The notes: generated from the letters alone by a model not told the origin. A stretch of 64,000 bases of DNA from an uncultured Bacteroidales bacterium (GCA_900316845.1 ONEG01000008.1:47507-111506), one strand, 5' to 3'; counted from the stretch's first letter, positions 24,996 through 35,215 are shown. Program-made: numbers and translations.

Positions 24996-26681
24996 TTAAT
25001 AACCTTCGTTTTGTTTGAGGTTATGGTTAGCCGTTACCTCAGCCAGCGGCAGCGGATAGAGATTGCGGTACTCCGGGATATCTGCTTGCGCACCCAGAAT
25101 AGCGCCGCCTTTCCACTCCCATGCATACGCCTTGCCGGTGAATTTATGGAAACGGATAAGATCGCTACGGCGGAAACCTTCCGCATACAACTCACGTCCG
25201 CGCTCATCAAGGATGTTCTTTCCCCCCACAGCACCCGGTTTGTCAGTAATGTTCCAACCGGTGACATCGGAAAGAGAAGTATCGGCAATAGAACGACGAC
25301 GAACGGTATTGACAGCCTCATCTACGGTCAGTGTCTTTTGTGCACCGCCGCGGAGAACTGCCTCCGCATAGTTCAGATAAGCCTCCGCCTTACGCATAAG
25401 AACAAGGTCGGTATCCGGGAACTTGGTATCACGGGCGTTACGGGTTCCGTCAGCCATGAGGTTGCTATACTTCACAATGCCCCAGCCCGAATAGAAATCA
25501 TCGCCGTCGCGGGTCTTCCAGAAATTAGTTACATAGCCATCACCATTGCAGTTGATCAGCATCGCACGATCGTCTTTGGCAGCAGCGGTAATCTCTGCCG
25601 GACCACCTGCGCATGCTCCATATACGGTAGCTGCCTCTGCGGCGGTCTTTGCTTCTACAGGACGTTTGAATTGCGGGCAGAAGAGTTGAACCAATTGGGC
25701 ACGAGAACGGATACATTTCCATGCCTCGGTCGTTCCGGAAGCCGGCATACCGCCGGTATAGCAGGAAGCGATAAGGAAGAGCGAACCACCCCAGGACTGG
25801 GTCTCTATACCGTCCTGACCTACCGGGAGGATGATCTCTTTATAAGCATCGTTGACCGCAGAGAGGTTGTCGTTGTCGCCCATGAAGAGGAAGCGATATT
25901 CGGATGCCAGATCATAGGAAGAATTGATGACCTTGTCCGCATACTCAGCGGCTTTGTCATAATCCGCTTTGCACTCCGCCTCGGGTTTGCCGGTATAGAT
26001 AGCGGCATTCAGATAGATACGTGAGAGAAGCAGCCAGGCAGCGGCCTGATCTACGCGGTAGTAACTCTCGCGGTTGCCTGCCGGAGCCAGATCACCCTCG
26101 AGACTCTCCAACTCAGCGATCAGATCTTTGTAGAGGTCCGCACGCTGGTATTGCTCGGGAAGATCCATAAGGCCGGATTTCCATACCTTGGGCACATTGC
26201 CGAACATATCCAGCAGATAGTAGTAGTTGAGGGCACGGATGAAACGTACCTCTGCTGTCTTACGCGGACCTGCCTCCTCTGCGAACTTGTCGATAAAGAG
26301 GTTGCAGAGCGTGATATCAAAATAGAAACGGGAGTACACGCCGCGTACAAGTGCGTTGGACGAATTCCACGTTGCTTTACGGATATCATCCACGCATACA
26401 TCCGGCCAGATCCAGTAAATCTGGTCTGCGCAATACTCGTTAAGGGAGAACATCATACGGTAGAAAGACGAAGTACCCTCATCGAGACCGGCAACGTCTC
26501 CATTGCCGTCAGGACCTTTCTGTCCGGTGAGTGCCAGCGTTGCATAGCACTTCACGAAGAGCTCTTGCATGTCAATGGTGGACTTGGTATTGGGGTCAAT
26601 GGACTCCACATTCAAGTTATGCACGCAGGAAGTCATGCCCATCATCAACACAGCTCCAACTATTGCAAATATCTTTTTCAT
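24996..26681 (-). CDS. SusD/RagB-family outer-membrane glycan-binding lipoprotein
   Basis: 561 residues. Lipobox GMTSC (Cys19) puts it on the outer surface. TPR-like helices carry the family sequence AEVRFIRALNYYYLLDMFGNVP and the C-terminal block ILDERGRELYAEGFRRSDLIRF. SusD closes as a lid over the SusC pore and captures oligosaccharide. It follows SusC by 25 nt. By partner genes (MFS maltose-type transporter, SusE-like protein) the substrate is probably an alpha-glucan, an inference only. Confidence 0.95.
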   Translation of the reverse strand: MKKIFAIVGAVLMMGMTSCVHNLNVESIDPNTKSTIDMQELFVKCYATLALTGQKGPDGNGDVAGLDEGTSSFYRMMFSLNEYCADQIYWIWPDVCVDDIRKATWNSSNALVRGVYSRFYFDITLCNLFIDKFAEEAGPRKTAEVRFIRALNYYYLLDMFGNVPKVWKSGLMDLPEQYQRADLYKDLIAELESLEGDLAPAGNRESYYRVDQAAAWLLLSRIYLNAAIYTGKPEAECKADYDKAAEYADKVINSSYDLASEYRFLFMGDNDNLSAVNDAYKEIILPVGQDGIETQSWGGSLFLIASCYTGGMPASGTTEAWKCIRSRAQLVQLFCPQFKRPVEAKTAAEAATVYGACAGGPAEITAAAKDDRAMLINCNGDGYVTNFWKTRDGDDFYSGWGIVKYSNLMADGTRNARDTKFPDTDLVLMRKAEAYLNYAEAVLRGGAQKTLTVDEAVNTVRRRSIADTSLSDVTGWNITDKPGAVGGKNILDERGRELYAEGFRRSDLIRFHKFTGKAYAWEWKGGAILGAQADIPEYRNLYPLPLAEVTANHNLKQNEGY

Positions 26682-26706
26682 ACTGTTGAATTTGTTTTAA
26701 GGTTGA

Positions 26707-29700
26707 TTAAAATTGCAGACTTACACCTACAAGAGCGGTGAGGCTACGCGGATAGATGTTATTGTCAATTCCGCCGAATACCTCAGGATCCAGACCCTTG
26801 TAACCGGTGATTACCAGCGGGTTGGAAACCGAACCATAGAGACGGGCGCGGATAGCCGGTTTGTTCCAGGTGTAACCCAATGTGATATTATCAATGCGGA
26901 GGAACGAAGCGTTCTCTACCCAGATATCCAGTTTATATGCATTGGCGCTGACGGAAACACTCTCCGATCCGGAGATACGTGCGTACTCAACCTCCGTGCC
27001 TTTGAGGACGTTGGTGTAACCACCCGAACGCTCCGGCGTCTGGAGACCGTTCATACGGCCTGCGCGAACATCGTTATATACATAGTTGCCGATGTTGGAA
27101 CGGAGCGTAATACCGAGGTCGAAGTTATAGAACTGCCATTTGGATTGAAGACCCATCGTGACAGGCGCCATGCCGTTGTGGTACGGCTTGAGGTCCTTGG
27201 AGTCGATGACGCCATCCTGGTAGCGGTCAACGATCTCATAGAAGCCTTCATCATTAACCGTGGTCTCATATACGAAGAACGTAGCAGCCGGCAGACCCTC
27301 TTGGTGACGCTGGATAGTGTTACCCGTTCCGGCAGAGATACCACCGGTCTCCACGAAGTATGGATTCTCCGGATCTACGGTCGTTCCGGTCGTCAGCTTG
27401 AGAATCTTGTTCTGGTTATAGGTAATATTGAAGCCCAGATCCCATTTCAGTTTCTTGTTATCGATGGCAACTGCGTTGATAGAGAACTCAACACCTTGGT
27501 TGGAGAGCGAACCGATATTCGATACTACCTGGTTCTTGAAGTTCATTCCGGCAGCGACATCCACAACGGAAATCAGATCGCTCGTCTTACGATAGTAGTA
27601 CTCCAGGGCACCGGTAATACGTCCGTTGAGGAAACCGTAATCGATACCTACGTTGTAAGACGTCGTCTTCTCCCAAGTCAGGTCGGTGTTGTATGCCTCC
27701 GGACGATAGCTCTGATAGTAGATATAGTTGCCGTTTGCATCTACCTCACCAAGGGTGTAGGAAGCGTGCTCAAGGCTACGGCTGTAGAGCACAAGACCCG
27801 GATAGTCACCCTGACCGATTTCCTGCTGACCGGTGATACCCCAACCCAGACGGAGTTTCAACTCGCTTAACCAGTTAACATCCTTCAGGAAAGTTTCCTC
27901 TTTAATCTTCCAACCGAGAGCTACAGAGGGGAATACACCCCATTGTTTGCCTCGTGCGAAACGGGAAGATCCATCACCACGGACATTCACGGTAACCATA
28001 TAGCGGTTGAGAGCGATATAGTTCACACGACCGAAGAACGAAACGAGGTAGTTCTCGGAAGCCCACTCGGAATGATAGATATTATATTTCTGACCGGCGT
28101 TATTAGTTCCTAATTCGGCATCATTGTACGTCATCGGATATGATCCGTTACCATCGGAGTTACCCCAATTCTTAAAGTGCTGCCACTCGTAACCAAGCAT
28201 TGCGTCGAAGTGATGTTTATCATTGAAATCCTTGTAGTATTGCGCTGTAGCATTGAACTGAAGGTTGTATTTGGTCTTCTGAGTATAACCATCCCATCCG
28301 TAGTAGTTATTGGAGGACGAGTTGCGGTTAATCGAGGTATTCTGGATACCATACGAATAGTCCGCACCGAAGTTTGCGTGGAGACGAAGATCCTCAAAAC
28401 CGTGAACCTTATAGTCTGCCTCCAAGTTACCTACGAACGCACCTGCTTTTGCCTTATCATCCTTCGTTTCCAGAGTTGCTACAGGGTTGTTCGGCACGTT
28501 GGTATCAATCATATAACGCCATTCCGTATCAAAGTAACGACCCTGATCATCCGGTTTGATTTCCATCGGTGTCTGATAATATCCGCCGTACTCCGTCTTG
28601 TGCTCATCGCTGTAGATAGGACGAGTCGGATCCATTGCCAATGCTGCACCGATCAAACCACCACCATCGGTATAGGTATTCATGATATACATACCCTTTG
28701 CGTTGAGGTTGAAGGTCAGGTGCTTGTCCAAGAACGACGGATTGAGGTTAATGGCAGCCGTTACACGTTGCATGTTGGATTTCTTGATAGTACCATCCTG
28801 ATACGTGTAACCTACAGAAGCACGATAAGGCATGTTCTTCGTTCCACCCGTAACAGAGAAGTTATGATCCGTGGCAAAACCCGGACGGGTGAGTGCACTC
28901 TGCCAGTCGGTTCCTTTTCCCGTGAGAGGGCCAAGACCGGAAGCCTTGTCGCCATATACCGCAGCATTCTTTACCAGGAAAGCGCGATACTCGTCAGCGT
29001 TCATCACCTCCAGACGGTTGGTCAGGATGCTGGCACTTCCGTTACCCTCATACGAGAATTTCGGTTTAGACCCTGCGGCACCTTTCTTCGTAGTGATGAT
29101 GATGACACCGTTCGAAGCACGGCTACCGTAGATGGCGGTTGCCGAAGCGTCCTTGAGGACGGTGAAGGTCTCGATATCACTCGGGTTAACCATAGACAGA
29201 GGGTTCGACACACCCTGAATACCGTTGTTATCCATTGCCAGACCATCGATGACTACGAGCGGGTCGTTGGACGCAGAAAGGGATGAACCACCACGGATAC
29301 GGATGTTCGCTCCGGCACCAGGCTCACCACCGGAAGTAGTGACATTCACACCGGCGATCTTACCGGAAAGCATGTCCTGAGCGTTCGTAACCAGACCCTT
29401 GTTCATGTCATCCGGTTTGATTGCGGTGACAGAACCGGTAGCGTCGTTTTTCTTAACGACACCGTAGCCGACTACTACGACTTCGTCCAGAAGCTCGGTG
29501 TCCTCACCCATACGAACATTCAAGTTCGGGCCGGCCGCCAACTCGACGGTTTTGTAACCCATGTACGAGATAGAGAGTTTCGCACCGGGCTTAACATTCA
29601 GAGAGAAATTACCGTCAAAATCGGTAATCGTACCATTGGTTGTACCGATCTCCAGGATGGAAGCCCCAATAATGGGCTCGCCGTTAGCGGCATCGGTCAC

Positions 29701-29796
29701 CACACCATTTGCAGCCACCTGTGCGTAAGCCACCATGCCCGAAACGAGCATCAGAGCCATGAACACAGCGCGCAATGAAAGGAAAATGTTTCTCAT
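26707..29796 (-). CDS. SusC/RagA-family TonB-dependent receptor
   Basis: 1029 residues: signal peptide, carboxypeptidase-like N-terminal domain (VVTDAANGEPIIGASILEIG), TonB-box region, plug (LSGKIAGVNVTTSGGEPGAG, then IRIRGGSSLSASNDPLVVID) and a 22-strand barrel ending in a Phe (VGVSLQF). It imports oligosaccharides across the outer membrane using TonB energy, together with SusD. No promoter is seen in the 40 bp to the MFS gene, so the whole operon probably reads from the promoter at 31241-31271. Confidence 0.96.
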   Translation of the reverse strand: MRNIFLSLRAVFMALMLVSGMVAYAQVAANGVVTDAANGEPIIGASILEIGTTNGTITDFDGNFSLNVKPGAKLSISYMGYKTVELAAGPNLNVRMGEDTELLDEVVVVGYGVVKKNDATGSVTAIKPDDMNKGLVTNAQDMLSGKIAGVNVTTSGGEPGAGANIRIRGGSSLSASNDPLVVIDGLAMDNNGIQGVSNPLSMVNPSDIETFTVLKDASATAIYGSRASNGVIIITTKKGAAGSKPKFSYEGNGSASILTNRLEVMNADEYRAFLVKNAAVYGDKASGLGPLTGKGTDWQSALTRPGFATDHNFSVTGGTKNMPYRASVGYTYQDGTIKKSNMQRVTAAINLNPSFLDKHLTFNLNAKGMYIMNTYTDGGGLIGAALAMDPTRPIYSDEHKTEYGGYYQTPMEIKPDDQGRYFDTEWRYMIDTNVPNNPVATLETKDDKAKAGAFVGNLEADYKVHGFEDLRLHANFGADYSYGIQNTSINRNSSSNNYYGWDGYTQKTKYNLQFNATAQYYKDFNDKHHFDAMLGYEWQHFKNWGNSDGNGSYPMTYNDAELGTNNAGQKYNIYHSEWASENYLVSFFGRVNYIALNRYMVTVNVRGDGSSRFARGKQWGVFPSVALGWKIKEETFLKDVNWLSELKLRLGWGITGQQEIGQGDYPGLVLYSRSLEHASYTLGEVDANGNYIYYQSYRPEAYNTDLTWEKTTSYNVGIDYGFLNGRITGALEYYYRKTSDLISVVDVAAGMNFKNQVVSNIGSLSNQGVEFSINAVAIDNKKLKWDLGFNITYNQNKILKLTTGTTVDPENPYFVETGGISAGTGNTIQRHQEGLPAATFFVYETTVNDEGFYEIVDRYQDGVIDSKDLKPYHNGMAPVTMGLQSKWQFYNFDLGITLRSNIGNYVYNDVRAGRMNGLQTPERSGGYTNVLKGTEVEYARISGSESVSVSANAYKLDIWVENASFLRIDNITLGYTWNKPAIRARLYGSVSNPLVITGYKGLDPEVFGGIDNNIYPRSLTALVGVSLQF

Positions 29797-29836
29797 GTTG
29801 TGTGTTTGTTTGTTAATATTATGTTTATTTGTTATC

Positions 29837-31183
29837 TTAATCTTCTTTTTCTTTGATCATAAATACCGAGCATGCACCCAGTATCAGCAGCACTCCGGCT
29901 ACTACCAGCATTCCGGCTTGCACGTGCGCGCATATATATATAAGGAGTAAACCTCCGCACAATGCTGCTACAATCTGCGGAACGCAGATCGTACAGTTGA
30001 ACAAACCGAGGTAATATCCCATGTTTCCGCCTTTAATAGCGTTCGTCACGATCGTGAACGGCAAGGCCAACATAGCTGCCCAGGCTGCGCCGATAAGCGC
30101 GTAGCTGAGCCAGAGCACATACGGATTCGTCACAAACCAGATGGAGATGAATCCGGCAGCTCCTACAAGCAACGAGATAGCGTAAGCACCCTTGTTGCCG
30201 GCTATCTTCTCCAACATCGGCAGAATCATTGCCCACAACAGCGAACCGACTGCCTGAATAGCAAATACCACGCCAACCCAGTTTCCCGCGGTCTGGAAAG
30301 CTTCGTCGGCAGCGCTCACACCGTCCCAGCCGTAGCAGTTGGCAGCGATAGCGCCGTTGGAGTAGGTCCACATATACATAAACGCCGCCCAGCAGAAGAA
30401 CTGCACGAGACCGACCGACCAGAAAGCGGAAGGAGCTTCTGCAAGAAGCGAGATAAAGCCTTTCTCATCCTCTTTCTCTTCTTTCTTTTTCAAATCAATG
30501 CCGTGGAACTCTGCGTACTCCTCGGGGTTAAGTTCCTTGACCGTCGCAAAAGTATAAAGCGAGCAGAGAATCAGAATCGCTGCGCCGCAGTAGAACGACC
30601 ATTTCACGGAATCCGGAATGACGCCTTCAGGAGCGGTATTGGCGATACCGATCCAGGTGAAGAAAATCGGAAAGATATATCCCATGAGCGAGCCCGCGTT
30701 ACAGAGCGCCGACTGGATCGCATAAGCCGTTCCCTTCTGCTCCTCGTTTACCATATCACCCACCATCATCTTGAACGGCTGCATGGCGATATTGATAGAG
30801 GTATCGAGGAACATCAGACTAAAGAGTCCGAACCACATAGCTGCGTTGAGACCGAGGAAAGCGGCCTGCGTAAAAGTGAAGTTACCTGCATTCGGCAACA
30901 ACAACATGACCGCGACCGCGATGAGCGCGCCCACGAGTAAATAAGGTTTACGACGACCAAGACGATTCCAGGTCTTGTCCGAATACTTACCCACTAACGG
31001 CTGCACAATCATACCCATCAACGGCGGAAGAATCCAGAAGAAACTCAGCGTGTGGGGGTCTGCGCCCAATGTAGCAAAAATACGGGAGATATTTGCGCTC
31101 TGGAGAGCGTAAGCAATTTGTACTCCGAAGAATCCAAAACTCAGGTTGAAGAGTTGAGCAAAGGATAAATTTCGTTTCACCAT
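29837..31183 (-). CDS. MFS sugar transporter (SLC45/maltose-type)
   Basis: 448 residues with twelve membrane segments. The loop after helix 2 has GKYSDKTWNRLGRRKPYLLVG, characteristic of the glycoside/SLC45 branch of the major facilitator superfamily. An N-terminal LSFGFFGVQIAYALQSANIS segment and a charged central loop (about 230-250) are also typical. In Bacteroidetes such proteins carry maltose or maltodextrin across the inner membrane in starch loci. As first gene before susC it would take up what the outer-membrane complex delivers. Confidence 0.88.
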   Translation of the reverse strand: MVKRNLSFAQLFNLSFGFFGVQIAYALQSANISRIFATLGADPHTLSFFWILPPLMGMIVQPLVGKYSDKTWNRLGRRKPYLLVGALIAVAVMLLLPNAGNFTFTQAAFLGLNAAMWFGLFSLMFLDTSINIAMQPFKMMVGDMVNEEQKGTAYAIQSALCNAGSLMGYIFPIFFTWIGIANTAPEGVIPDSVKWSFYCGAAILILCSLYTFATVKELNPEEYAEFHGIDLKKKEEKEDEKGFISLLAEAPSAFWSVGLVQFFCWAAFMYMWTYSNGAIAANCYGWDGVSAADEAFQTAGNWVGVVFAIQAVGSLLWAMILPMLEKIAGNKGAYAISLLVGAAGFISIWFVTNPYVLWLSYALIGAAWAAMLALPFTIVTNAIKGGNMGYYLGLFNCTICVPQIVAALCGGLLLIYICAHVQAGMLVVAGVLLILGACSVFMIKEKED

Positions 31184-31240
31184 GGTATGTTTTTATTTCT
31201 TAAATTTGCGATTTGGCAAACGCACTTTACAAATCGGGCA

Positions 31241-31271
31241 CAAAATTACTGCTTTTTTTTTACATACGCAA
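31241..31271 (-). promoter_or_regulatory. Promoter of the MFS-SusC-SusD-SusE operon
   Basis: On the minus strand TTGCGTATG (upstream element at 31267-31271) and TAATTTTG (31241-31248) lie about 20 nt apart. Confidence 0.8.
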
Positions 31272-31317
31272 GAGGGACATGCATTTTTTTTTAATTTTTT
31301 TAAATTTTTTCAAAATT

Positions 31318-31350
31318 ATTTGCATATGTAATATTTTTTTCGTACTTTTG
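31318..31350 (+). promoter_or_regulatory. Promoter of recQ and the downstream gene run
   Basis: TTTGCATATG from about 31318 and TACTTTTG at 31343-31350. It is divergent from the Sus operon promoter. Confidence 0.8.
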
Positions 31351-31373
31351 TGGCCAAATTGAGTTTTTTGGTT

Positions 31374-33557
31374 ATGGAAGTAACACATGAGGAATTAGTG
31401 AAGGCGTTGCAGGACTATTTCGGGTTCGACACGTTTAAGGGTAATCAGGAAGCCATCATACGCAATGTGATGACCGGAAATGACACGTTTGTGTTGATGC
31501 CGACGGGAGGAGGAAAGAGCCTGTGCTACCAGCTGCCTTCTTTGCTGATGGACGGAGTGGCTATCGTGATCAGTCCGCTGATCGCGCTGATGAAGAACCA
31601 GGTGGATGCGATGCGCAACTACTCGGAGGAAGAAGGTGTGGCGCATTTTATCAACTCGAGTCTGAGCCGCGGTGAGATCAACGCCGTGAAGGATGATGTT
31701 ATAGGTGGAAAGACGAAGTTGCTGTACTTGGCGCCGGAGAGCCTTCAGAAGGCGGAGAACGTGGACTTCTTGAAAGGCGTGAAAATCTCTTTCTACGCCG
31801 TGGACGAGGCACATTGTATCTCCGAATGGGGACATGATTTCCGTCCGGAGTACAGCCAGATCCGCAGTATGGTACAGCGTATCGGAAAAGCGCCGATCAT
31901 TGCGCTGACAGCGACGGCTACGCCGAAAGTACAGAAAGATATCCAGAAGAACCTCGGCATGCCCGATGCTACGGTCTTCAAATCCAGTTTCAACCGACCG
32001 AACCTCTACTACGAAGTACGGCCGAAGACCGCGGACGTGGACAAGGATCTCGTGCGTTTCATACGCAGTATGGAAGGCAAGAGCGGTATCGTATATTGTC
32101 TCGCGCGCAAAGAGGTGGAAGATCTCGCGCAAGTACTACAAGTAAACGGAATCAGCGCGCGTGCTTACCACGCGGGCATGGATGCGCAGACGAGAACAGC
32201 CAACCAGGATGCCTTCCTCATGGAGGAAGTCCAGGTCATTGTAGCAACCATCGCGTTCGGTATGGGTATCGACAAACCCGATGTGCGCTTCGTCGTACAC
32301 TACGACATACCCAAGAGCCTCGAGGGCTACTATCAGGAGACCGGACGTGCCGGACGTGACGGCGGAGAAGGCATATGTCTCTGTTTCTACTCCCCGGATG
32401 ACATCGAGCGCCTGCGCCGCTTCCAGAAAGACAAGACCCCAAAAGAGATCGGCATCGGAAACCAACTCCTCTTCGAGACGCAGAGCTATGCGGAGAGCAC
32501 GCTCTGCCGCCGCAAACTGCTGCTGCACTATTTTGGCGAAGAGTACAACGAAGAGAACTGCGGCAACTGCGACAACTGCCGCAAGACCTATAAACAGGTA
32601 GATGCAAGCGAACTCTTGGAACTGATCTTAGAGACCATCCAACAGGTGAACGAGCACCACAAAGCCGAACATATCGTAGATATCCTCCACGGAAACCAGA
32701 CGGCGGAGATCATGAGTTATCACCACGAAGAACTGGAGAACTACGGCGCCGCAAGCGACGAGGAAGAGAGCACCTTACACGCCATCATCCGTCAGGCTCT
32801 GGTGGCAGGTATGCTGAAGAAAGATGTAGATTCGTACGGTGACCTGAAACTGACCAAAGATGGTCTGAAATTCCTGCGCAAACCGGGTAAGTTCGAAGTG
32901 CCGATCGAGATTCAGGACGACGAAGATGCCATCATGGAAGGCGCAGGAGCTACGTGTGCGGCAGCCGATGAAGTACTTTTCTCCATCCTCAAAGATATCC
33001 GTCGCAAAGTAGCGAAAAAGAACGACGTTCCGCCGTTTGTGATCTTCCAGGATCCGAGTCTCGAGGCCATGGCAACGACGTATCCGATTACCATGGAAGA
33101 GTTACTAACCATCCCCGGTGTGGGTATCGCAAAAGCAAAACGCTACGGAGACGAGTTCCTCCGGATCATCAAAGAGTACGTCGACGAGAACGAGATCATC
33201 CGTCCCGAAGACCTGCGCATACGTACCGTAGCCAAGAAATCCACCCGTAAGAAACAGATCATCCAAGCCATCGACCGCCGTGTCGATCTGGACGACCTCG
33301 CGGAGAGCAACGGTATGTCCATGGAGGAGATGTTGGACGAGTTGGAGGCAATCGTCTTCTCCGGCACGAAAATCGACATCAATTATTTCATTCAGGAAGT
33401 GGTCGATCCCGACGAAGAAGAGGAGATATACGAGTACTTCAAAGAGGCGGAAAACGATAACATCAAAAAAGCCATGGAGGAACTGGGTGAAGACGACTAC
33501 GACGAGATCCATGTGCGCCTTGTTCGCATCAAATTCCACTGCGACCTGGGGAACTAA
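31374..33557 (+). CDS. recQ: ATP-dependent DNA helicase RecQ
   Basis: 727 residues from ATG 31374 (the frame is open to 31350, on the promoter). The superfamily 2 core has Walker A MPTGGGKS, DEAH box AVDEAHCISEWGHDFRP and QETGRAGRDG. The RecQ zinc module follows (CRRKLLLHYFGE, CGNCDNC), then a winged helix, an HRDC domain (about 525-605) and a C-terminal extension of about 120 acidic residues that is standard in Bacteroidetes RecQ. It unwinds recombination and fork intermediates. rimO follows after 47 nt. Confidence 0.96.
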   Translation: MEVTHEELVKALQDYFGFDTFKGNQEAIIRNVMTGNDTFVLMPTGGGKSLCYQLPSLLMDGVAIVISPLIALMKNQVDAMRNYSEEEGVAHFINSSLSRGEINAVKDDVIGGKTKLLYLAPESLQKAENVDFLKGVKISFYAVDEAHCISEWGHDFRPEYSQIRSMVQRIGKAPIIALTATATPKVQKDIQKNLGMPDATVFKSSFNRPNLYYEVRPKTADVDKDLVRFIRSMEGKSGIVYCLARKEVEDLAQVLQVNGISARAYHAGMDAQTRTANQDAFLMEEVQVIVATIAFGMGIDKPDVRFVVHYDIPKSLEGYYQETGRAGRDGGEGICLCFYSPDDIERLRRFQKDKTPKEIGIGNQLLFETQSYAESTLCRRKLLLHYFGEEYNEENCGNCDNCRKTYKQVDASELLELILETIQQVNEHHKAEHIVDILHGNQTAEIMSYHHEELENYGAASDEEESTLHAIIRQALVAGMLKKDVDSYGDLKLTKDGLKFLRKPGKFEVPIEIQDDEDAIMEGAGATCAAADEVLFSILKDIRRKVAKKNDVPPFVIFQDPSLEAMATTYPITMEELLTIPGVGIAKAKRYGDEFLRIIKEYVDENEIIRPEDLRIRTVAKKSTRKKQIIQAIDRRVDLDDLAESNGMSMEEMLDELEAIVFSGTKIDINYFIQEVVDPDEEEEIYEYFKEAENDNIKKAMEELGEDDYDEIHVRLVRIKFHCDLGN

Positions 33558-33565
33558 GACATTTT

Positions 33566-33598
33566 CGCATTTGGTCATTTACCATTTGGTCATTTATT
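33566..33598 (-). repeat. 15-bp junction minisatellite before rimO, inverted orientation
   Basis: On the minus strand AATGACCAAATGGTAAATGACCAAATG. It is the only copy of this family in the window that points against the direction of its flanking genes. Confidence 0.75.
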
Positions 33599-33604
33599 GA
33601 GGCA

Positions 33605-34924
33605 TTGAAGTATCGCGAAGGAGAAATAGATTTTATCACATTAGGGTGCTCGAAGAATCTGGTAGATGCAGAGCGTGTGATGCGGCAGCTGGAAGCGGCC
33701 GGATGGAACTGTGTGCATGACCCAGAAGAGCCCAAAGGTGAGATATGCGTCATCAACACCTGCGGATTCATCGGAGATGCCAAAGAAGAAAGCATCAACA
33801 TGATCCTACAAATGGCGGAACGCAAGAAAGCCGGCAAACTCAGACTCCTCATCGTCATGGGATGTCTCTCCGAGCGCTACCGCGCAGAACTCGAAGCGGA
33901 AATGCCCGAAGTCGATGCCTATTATGGCAAATTCGATTTCGAACAGATGAAAAACCGTATTGGAACACACTCAAATAAGACTAATCCTAGACCATACAGC
34001 ATCTATGAGAGGCATATTACAACCCCCTCGCACTATGCCTATTTGAAAATTTCGGAGGGTTGCAACCGGATGTGTTCCTACTGCGCAATCCCGCTGATCA
34101 CCGGCAGACACACCAGCCGCCCCAAAGAGGAGATCCTCGCAGAAGTGCGGTGGTTAGTGTCGCAAGGCGTCAAGGAACTGAACGTCATTGCCCAGGATCT
34201 GAGCAGCTATGGTCTCGACATCGCCAAACGCCACCTCTTGCCCGAACTCATCGACGAGATGGCGCAGATAGAGGGCGTGAAATGGATACGCCTGCATTAT
34301 GCCTACCCGACGGATTTTCCGGAGGACTTACTGGACGTAATGGCGAAGCACCCGAACGTCTGCAAATACCTGGACATCGCTTTGCAGCATTGTACGGACC
34401 ATATGTTGTCCCTGATGCGGCGGCATATAACCCGTTCCGAACAGGATGCGCTCATTCGCAAGATCCGCGAGAAAGTGCCGGGGATTTGCATCCGCACTAC
34501 CCTTTTGGTCGGCCATCCGGGCGAGACAGAAGAGGATTTCGAGCAACTCAAAACATGGGTCAAAGAGATGCGTTTCGACCGAATGGGCTGTTTTGCCTAT
34601 TCCGATGAAGAAGGTACATACGCCAACCGGCACTACCAAGATGACATTCCGCAGGAAGTGAAAGAAGCTCGTGCAGCAGAACTGATGGCAATCCAACAAG
34701 AGATCAGCGGCGAGTTGATGCAGCATTTTGTGGGCAAGACAGAGAAAGTGATCATCGACCGCGAGGAAGGTGAATACCTCATCGGCAGAACCCAGTACGA
34801 CAGCCCGGAGGTGGACTGCGAAGTGCTGATCAAAGCGAAAGGCGAAAAAGCGAAAGTGGGAGAGTTCGTTGAGGTGAAGATCACCAAGGCGGAGGAGTTT
34901 GACCTATACGGAGAAATAGAATAA
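33605..34924 (+). CDS. rimO: Ribosomal protein S12 methylthiotransferase
   Basis: 439 residues. No ATG is available ahead of the conserved IDFITLGCSKNLVDAE start, so TTG 33605 is used. The UPF0004 domain binds one [4Fe-4S] cluster through three Cys; the radical-SAM domain has the motif CNRMCSYC; a TRAM domain closes the protein. It adds a methylthio group to Asp of ribosomal protein S12. Residues about 123-131 between the first two domains (HSNKTNPRP) derive from a 28-bp repeat shared with yggS, read in another frame there. Confidence 0.93.
   Translation: MKYREGEIDFITLGCSKNLVDAERVMRQLEAAGWNCVHDPEEPKGEICVINTCGFIGDAKEESINMILQMAERKKAGKLRLLIVMGCLSERYRAELEAEMPEVDAYYGKFDFEQMKNRIGTHSNKTNPRPYSIYERHITTPSHYAYLKISEGCNRMCSYCAIPLITGRHTSRPKEEILAEVRWLVSQGVKELNVIAQDLSSYGLDIAKRHLLPELIDEMAQIEGVKWIRLHYAYPTDFPEDLLDVMAKHPNVCKYLDIALQHCTDHMLSLMRRHITRSEQDALIRKIREKVPGICIRTTLLVGHPGETEEDFEQLKTWVKEMRFDRMGCFAYSDEEGTYANRHYQDDIPQEVKEARAAELMAIQQEISGELMQHFVGKTEKVIIDREEGEYLIGRTQYDSPEVDCEVLIKAKGEKAKVGEFVEVKITKAEEFDLYGEIE
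33969..33996 (+). repeat. 28-bp sequence shared with yggS, in the rimO linker
   Basis: 27 of 28 bases equal to 4811-4838. Here the frame reads SNKTNPRPY; in yggS it reads TQVRLILDH. Confidence 0.85.
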
Positions 34925-34934
34925 CAAACATACC

Positions 34935-35213
34935 ATGCTAACAAAAGAATTTTTAGGCTTGGTTGCCGACAAATCGGGACTGAGCAAAAAAGAAACCGAG
35001 CAACTGATGACCACGATGAATGCCATCATTCGCGAGAGTTTGATGGACGGTAAGTCTATCCAGTTGCAGGGGTTGGGAACACTTGAGATAAAGGAGCGCC
35101 CGGCGCGTGCCATTGTGCACCCGCGCACAGGAGAACGTAACATCGTTCCGAGTAAGAACCAACTGGTGTTCAAACCGGCAGGAACCATTAAAGATGAATT
35201 CAAAAAACTCTAA
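34935..35213 (+). CDS. HU-family DNA-binding protein
   Basis: 92 residues, complete HU/IHF fold. Two N-terminal helices are followed by [20 protein letters not shown] and the DNA-clasping arm ([20 protein letters not shown], where the usual arm Arg/Pro tip is present). It bends and compacts DNA in the nucleoid as a dimer. The next gene, 2 nt on, codes for a second HU domain fused to a membrane anchor, which might be its partner. Confidence 0.92.
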   Translation: MLTKEFLGLVADKSGLSKKETEQLMTTMNAIIRESLMDGKSIQLQGLGTLEIKERPARAIVHPRTGERNIVPSKNQLVFKPAGTIKDEFKKL

Positions 35214-35215
35214 TT

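Noticed and set aside
27051-29286. Long plus-strand open frames antisense to susC
   Set aside because: No domain pattern, no promoter, and the minus-strand frame is an unambiguous SusC.
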